Source: Bin87 sp034423595 (GTDB lineage: Bacteria; Chloroflexota; Dehalococcoidia; Lucifugimonadales; UBA3495). Taken from it: a stretch of 64,000 nt of DNA. The first letter of the stretch is position 1, and each line of letters begins with the position of its first letter. The position numbers and the translations under genes were made by a program. Below the pieces are notes generated by a model, which made no database searches, was not told the origin of the DNA, and saw nothing but the letters and a program-made list of their open reading frames with translations. The DNA is taken from NCBI GenBank assembly GCA_965207025.1, contig OZ242258.1:620001-684000 (forward strand). The letters are read 5' to 3'. Of the stretch, positions 60,694 through 64,000 are shown piece by piece.

Positions 60694-61865
60694 GACTCAC
60701 GCGCTGGTGCCTTGAACCCCTGTAACTCAACGCCCGCCCCGACCCCCTTCGCCTGGGCCAGCACCTTGAAATCTCCGTATTCGTCGGGGTCCACCAGCGT
60801 CAGCATAGCCATGCGGTTCAATTCCTCTCGCGCGGCAGACATTCCCTGACGCTGGAGGGCGTCGAGAAATGAGCCGAAGCCCAGGTTCGCCAGGAACCGC
60901 CTCTGCCGGGCATACCCAACCGTAGCCAAACCGTGCCGGTCGCCGGCCCGCATCAGGGACGTAAAGTCAACCTGGCAGGTGATGTCCTGCTGACCTATGT
61001 ATCGATACGGATCGCCGCTAACAACGTGTCGGTTGAAACATACCAGAGTTCCCTGGGCATTCTCAGGAGAGTAGAGGTCTTTCGCCGACTTTCCATAGTC
61101 GATGGTGAGCACATACCCGCGATCTAGGGCCCCGGAGATCTGACTTGCCCAGTCCTCTAGTCCCAGATTCACCTCACCCCGGTACCCGTCCGGCAGAGAC
61201 AACCCCAGACTGTCCAGCCTCTCTTCGATGGCCGGCGAGGATGGCTCCCCCGGAACCTCCGTGATCTCCCCATCGGCCATTGAGACAAAGATCTCCTTGA
61301 CCCTCCCCTCTTGAATGACGAACCGGTGGACTGCGAAGTTGTCGATCAGCTCGTTGGACAAGATGCACCCGACGATATTACGGAACGCCGAGATTCCTAC
61401 GGTTTTCACTGGATGAATCCCCGGTGCGGAGTCCCACTCGCCCCACGACTTTCTGTGCTCCATCGCATTGACCCATCCCAAGGTCTCGCCGGGTGAATCG
61501 GACCGTCCGGGAGTGTAGTCGGCGACGACGTAGCGAACCGCATGGGCGAATGCAGGCTCCATCAACTGGCAGGCGTCCGTTATTGACCGTGCCAGGACGC
61601 CGTCGCCGGAACCAACCTCAACCACATGAAAAACGGATGGCTCTCCGAGTATCTGCCACATCTGCTCCAGTTGCCGTGCGATCAGCGCGCCGAAAACCGG
61701 GTGCATCGTGGCAGAGGTCCGGAAATGGGCGCTGATCCGGTCGCCTCGGGCGGAATAAAACCCTCCTCTGGGCGAATACAGGCAGGTCTGCATAAACTGG
61801 GCGAACGTGATCCGCCCGTGCTCTTGAATCAGGGACCTGATCTCCTGCTCAACCTCTGAGCGCAT
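60684..61865 (-). CDS. SAM-dependent methyltransferase of the MidA/NDUFAF7 (DUF185) family
   Basis: This is a ~393-residue protein: N-terminal RSEVEQEIRSLIQEHGRITF and QFMQTCLYSPRGGFYSARGD, as in DUF185. The SAM-binding motif is VVEVGSGDGVLARSI. Motif IISNE appears as GCILSNELIDNFAVHRFVI, and GYVLTIDYGKSAKDLYS is another conserved block. Eukaryotic NDUFAF7 methylates an arginine of complex I; the bacterial substrate is unknown. ATG 61865 has GGAGAG six bases before it; 61871 and 61889 are alternatives. The C-terminal SVS and stop come from the repeat at 60586-60693, hinting that the original end was replaced. Confidence 0.88.
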   Translation of the reverse strand: MRSEVEQEIRSLIQEHGRITFAQFMQTCLYSPRGGFYSARGDRISAHFRTSATMHPVFGALIARQLEQMWQILGEPSVFHVVEVGSGDGVLARSITDACQLMEPAFAHAVRYVVADYTPGRSDSPGETLGWVNAMEHRKSWGEWDSAPGIHPVKTVGISAFRNIVGCILSNELIDNFAVHRFVIQEGRVKEIFVSMADGEITEVPGEPSSPAIEERLDSLGLSLPDGYRGEVNLGLEDWASQISGALDRGYVLTIDYGKSAKDLYSPENAQGTLVCFNRHVVSGDPYRYIGQQDITCQVDFTSLMRAGDRHGLATVGYARQRRFLANLGFGSFLDALQRQGMSAAREELNRMAMLTLVDPDEYGDFKVLAQAKGVGAGVELQGFKAPARESVS

Positions 61866-62077
61866 CGTCATCTCTCCGCCGCGCTGCACGTTTCCCGCGC
61901 ATTTCTACCACTACGACCTTCTTTCGGCGCGACATGCCCCGTCCTTTCAGCGCGGCGCGATATACAATGGCATACCGCCATGCACCCGGCAACTGCGTCA
62001 ACGGATTACGGCTCCATAGGACGGGGCCAACCCAGACCGTCATTGCCAATCCCAGACTCCCACTGCCAACCCCGGAC

Positions 62078-62107
62078 CGTCATTCCGGCGACAGCCGGAG
62101 CATCCAG
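62078..62107. repeat. REP-like palindrome, divergent copy
   Basis: CCGTCATTCCGGCGACAGCC continues as GGAGCATCCAG, a mutated version of the 60524 repeat. It sits in the divergent spacer between the methyltransferase and the FAD oxidoreductase. GACCGTCATTGCC just before it is a partial repeat. Confidence 0.6.
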
Positions 62108-62166
62108 AAACGTTTGAGATACTGAACGGCACGATACCCTCAACACGATAACTTTAAAGGATTCCC

Positions 62167-63366
62167 ATGGACACTGTCGAAGTCATCATAATCGGTGGAG
62201 GAATCGCCGGAACGTCCGCCGCCTTCCATCTTGCGGAACACGGGCGAAGCGTGGTCCTGCTCGAGCGTGGAGACATCGCATCCGAGGCGTCGGGAGTTAA
62301 CGCCGGCGGCATCGGCGCGTTGGGTTGGGGACACGCTCCCGATCTGGAATCCCACCTGACCATGGGAAGCCTCCAGATTTTCAAGCGTCTGCAACTGGAG
62401 CTCGGCTACGACATCGAATTCCGTGCCTCCGGTGGCCTCCAGGCGATCCAGTCGGACGAACAGTTCCAATTTGCCAGAGACCGCGTGCTTGCCTTGAAGT
62501 CCCGTGGTTACACCGCCGAATTGCTCACGGTGGACGAAGCTCGCGCCATTGAACCCGAGTTGCATCCTGCCCTGAAGGGCGCGATGTACTTCCCGTTGCG
62601 AGGCCAGGCCGACCCCGTCAAAGCCACCAAAGCCTTTGCTGACGCTGCCCGCAATCGCGGCGCGGAGGTCTTTACTAACCGGGAAGTAACTGCCATCGTG
62701 CCCGCTGCCGGCGGGACATACCGTATCCTGTGCCATGAAGAGGTATTCCACGCCCGCAGTCTTGTGCTGGCCGCCGGCGCTTGGTGCGAACCCCTCGGCA
62801 AAATGCTGGCAGTGCGTATCCCTGTGATTCCCGTGCGGGGCCAGATGTGGGCTACGGAGCCCCTGCCTCCCCGTGTGTTCCACGGCCTTTCCGCCGCCGA
62901 GTCATACGCCCACTGGAGCCGCAATCCCGGCGCCGGCCCGGACACGCCTCCCGAGTTAACCCACATCGGAAACCGTCGCGTAACCCGACACCTCTACGGG
63001 CGTCAGACCCGTGCCGGCGAGGTCATCTTCGGCGGCGACCGCCAATCGCTGGGCTACAATCGAGACGTGGACGACAGCGGTGTTGAAACCAACTTCGCCC
63101 ACACTGCCAAAATCCTGCCGTTCCTCAACGAAGTCGCCATCAGCCGGGCGTGGTCCGGTCTCATGCCATTCTCGCTCGACGGCAAACCCATCATCGGCAA
63201 CATACCCCAGTTGGATGACCTGTACGTCGTTACCGGTCTGGCTTCCTCGGGCTTTGGGCGCGGCCCAATGGCCGGCAAACTCATCGCTGACTACGTGCAT
63301 ACCGGACACCGCCCCCAAGTCCTCGCCGAATCCGACCCCGCTCGTTGCATTACGCCCTTGGAGTGA
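62167..63366 (+). CDS. FAD-dependent oxidoreductase of the DAO/glycine-oxidase family
   Basis: This is a 399-residue protein with an N-terminal dinucleotide-binding motif EVIIIGGGIAGTSAAFHLAE and E in LLERGD that binds ribose. The second part of the FAD site is in GVNAGGIGALGWG. The C-terminal DAO block is GLMPFSLDGKPIIGNIPQLD followed by YVVTGLASSGFGRGPMAGKL. These flavoenzymes oxidise amino acids or secondary amines with release of ammonia or amine and H2O2. The substrate is not evident. ATG 62167 is used; an AAAGGA lies 6-7 bases ahead. Confidence 0.9.
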   Translation: MDTVEVIIIGGGIAGTSAAFHLAEHGRSVVLLERGDIASEASGVNAGGIGALGWGHAPDLESHLTMGSLQIFKRLQLELGYDIEFRASGGLQAIQSDEQFQFARDRVLALKSRGYTAELLTVDEARAIEPELHPALKGAMYFPLRGQADPVKATKAFADAARNRGAEVFTNREVTAIVPAAGGTYRILCHEEVFHARSLVLAAGAWCEPLGKMLAVRIPVIPVRGQMWATEPLPPRVFHGLSAAESYAHWSRNPGAGPDTPPELTHIGNRRVTRHLYGRQTRAGEVIFGGDRQSLGYNRDVDDSGVETNFAHTAKILPFLNEVAISRAWSGLMPFSLDGKPIIGNIPQLDDLYVVTGLASSGFGRGPMAGKLIADYVHTGHRPQVLAESDPARCITPLE

Positions 63367-63466
63367 ACCCAGCACAATCGTCGTGAGTAATACCGGTCCC
63401 CGCCCAAGCGCACCCGCGTTCGTCTGAACTGTCATAAGACTTTCGCAGTTGGTGGAATTTTCCACC

Positions 63467-63520
63467 CGTCATTCCGGCGAATTTTCTACCTGTCATTCCG
63501 GCGAAAGCCGGAATCCAGTG
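63467..63520. repeat. REP-like palindromes, one truncated and one complete copy
   Basis: GTCATTCCGGCGAA at 63467-63480 breaks off, and a full copy follows at 63492-63520, ending in CCAGTG like the copy at 60524. Tandem arrangement suggests ongoing duplication or decay. Confidence 0.65.
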
Positions 63521-63841
63521 ACCGAGATCGTTAGTAAGGTTACGGATACGTCCGTTCAATAGCGTATAGGCTCCAGTTTGCTCCAGAGTGTCGGTACAAA
63601 AAAATTCCAAGGGCGAAAGTCCCACGCCATTGCGAGCGAAGCGCGGCAATCTCGTCAGGGGATCAGACACGTCAACGGGAACGAAATCGCCATCCGCCCC
63701 AGGCGGACTACGCTACCCGCAATGGCAAACTGATTGCGCGTGAGTGCTCCCCGAACCGTACCGAGCAACTGATGAAGCGAGTCGATAACATCAAACCTGA
63801 ACGGCTATAGACCCCCCTGTGCCGTCAGGGTCTTTCGATTA
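63521..63841. other. Intergenic region with an unassigned coding fragment
   Basis: No complete gene is seen. A short in-frame stretch ending at TAG near 63807-63809 translates as DYATRNGKLIARECSPNRTE...VDNIKPERL, preceded in another frame by VNGNEIAIRP. It looks like the decayed end of a protein gene, but I cannot identify it. Confidence 0.35.
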
Positions 63842-64000
63842 TTAGGCGACCGCGCCGATCAGGGCGAGAGGACGTGATGGGTGAACGGCGTGGCGACGCA
63901 AGGCGGCGGCGATGTTGGTTTCGCCAGCCAACCGGATCACACTGATGGTCAGATTGCGCAGGGCGGCCATGATCTGGGGTGCCGAGCCGGTGCGCACCTG
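63842..64000 (-). CDS. ISAs1-family transposase, C-terminal end (runs off the right edge)
   Basis: The frame enters at base 64000 and stops at TAA 63844-63842, giving 52 residues: QVRTGSAPQIMAALRNLTIS, VIRLAGETNIAAALRRHAVH and PSRPLALIGAVA. This is the characteristic C-terminus of ISAs1/H-repeat transposases (R-T-G-x-A-P-x-x-M-A-x-L-R-N, ...N-I-A-A-A-L-R). The remainder is outside the window. Confidence 0.8.
   Translation of the reverse strand, partial: QVRTGSAPQIMAALRNLTISVIRLAGETNIAAALRRHAVHPSRPLALIGAVA

Noticed and set aside
60524..63520. Possible CRISPR array from the repeated ATTCCGGC...GCCGGAAT units
   Set aside because: Copies are kilobases apart or tandem without regular spacers, are palindromic with a GAAA loop and no cas genes are near; they are REP-like repeats.

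Overview
The window is high-GC bacterial DNA dominated by nested mobile elements. The conjugation genes are of the reduced type found in organisms without a classical outer-membrane secretion core (no VirB7/8/9/10). The chromosomal genes at the right (tandem CaiB/BaiF CoA-transferase, Rieske oxygenase, DUF35/thiolase pair, gamma-glutamyltransferase, FAD oxidoreductase) resemble the catabolic repertoire of Chloroflexota such as the SAR202/Dehalococcoidia lineages. That placement is inference from gene content; there is no rRNA or marker gene to prove it.

Region 1-5345 looks like part of a resident ('outer') element: an HTH protein plus PLD-domain helicase operon, a frameshifted replication-relaxation protein, an HTH/coiled-coil/membrane protein, a ribbon-helix-helix protein and the first ~147 codons of a large serine recombinase (LSR). 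The rest of that LSR lies 43 kb away, at 48304 onward. The two halves join in frame at a TG dinucleotide (CTG codon 5343-5345, then GCC at 48304).

Region 5346-48303 (42,958 bp) is therefore a complete integrative and conjugative element (ICE) that inserted into the LSR gene. Its own LSR sits at the left end and reads across the junction. Next comes a minus-strand conjugation operon of about 12 kb: secreted protein, TrbL/VirB6-like, pilin, PrgI-like, second pilin-like protein, VirB4, VirD4-like, replication-relaxation/HTH, XRE and YhcG. It faces a divergent HTH regulator across a control region with tandem operator-like repeats. A 1.2 kb non-coding tract full of hairpins (candidate oriT or small RNA locus) and a triple-XRE protein follow. 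Cargo comprises a Calx-beta adhesin and a cadherin-like surface protein, one IS, a TPR protein, and a defence island at the right end. The island is a type I restriction-modification operon with an interposed Phd/PIN toxin-antitoxin pair, an interposed TIR-like nucleotide-binding protein, an extra half-length HsdS, a YgjP-type metalloprotease, and a divergent zinc-ribbon/HEPN-like protein.

Region 48304-51330 is a graveyard: the LSR C-terminal half, a frameshifted IS5-type transposase, a 143-bp inverted-repeat element and a decayed tyrosine recombinase. Region 51.5-63.4 kb is ordinary chromosome with intact metabolic genes. It is punctuated by two copies of a MITE-like ~105-bp repeat, each placed at a convergent gene end, and by several ATTCCGGC/GCCGGAAT palindromes. 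The window ends in the C-terminus of an ISAs1-type transposase. No tRNA, rRNA or CRISPR array was seen.
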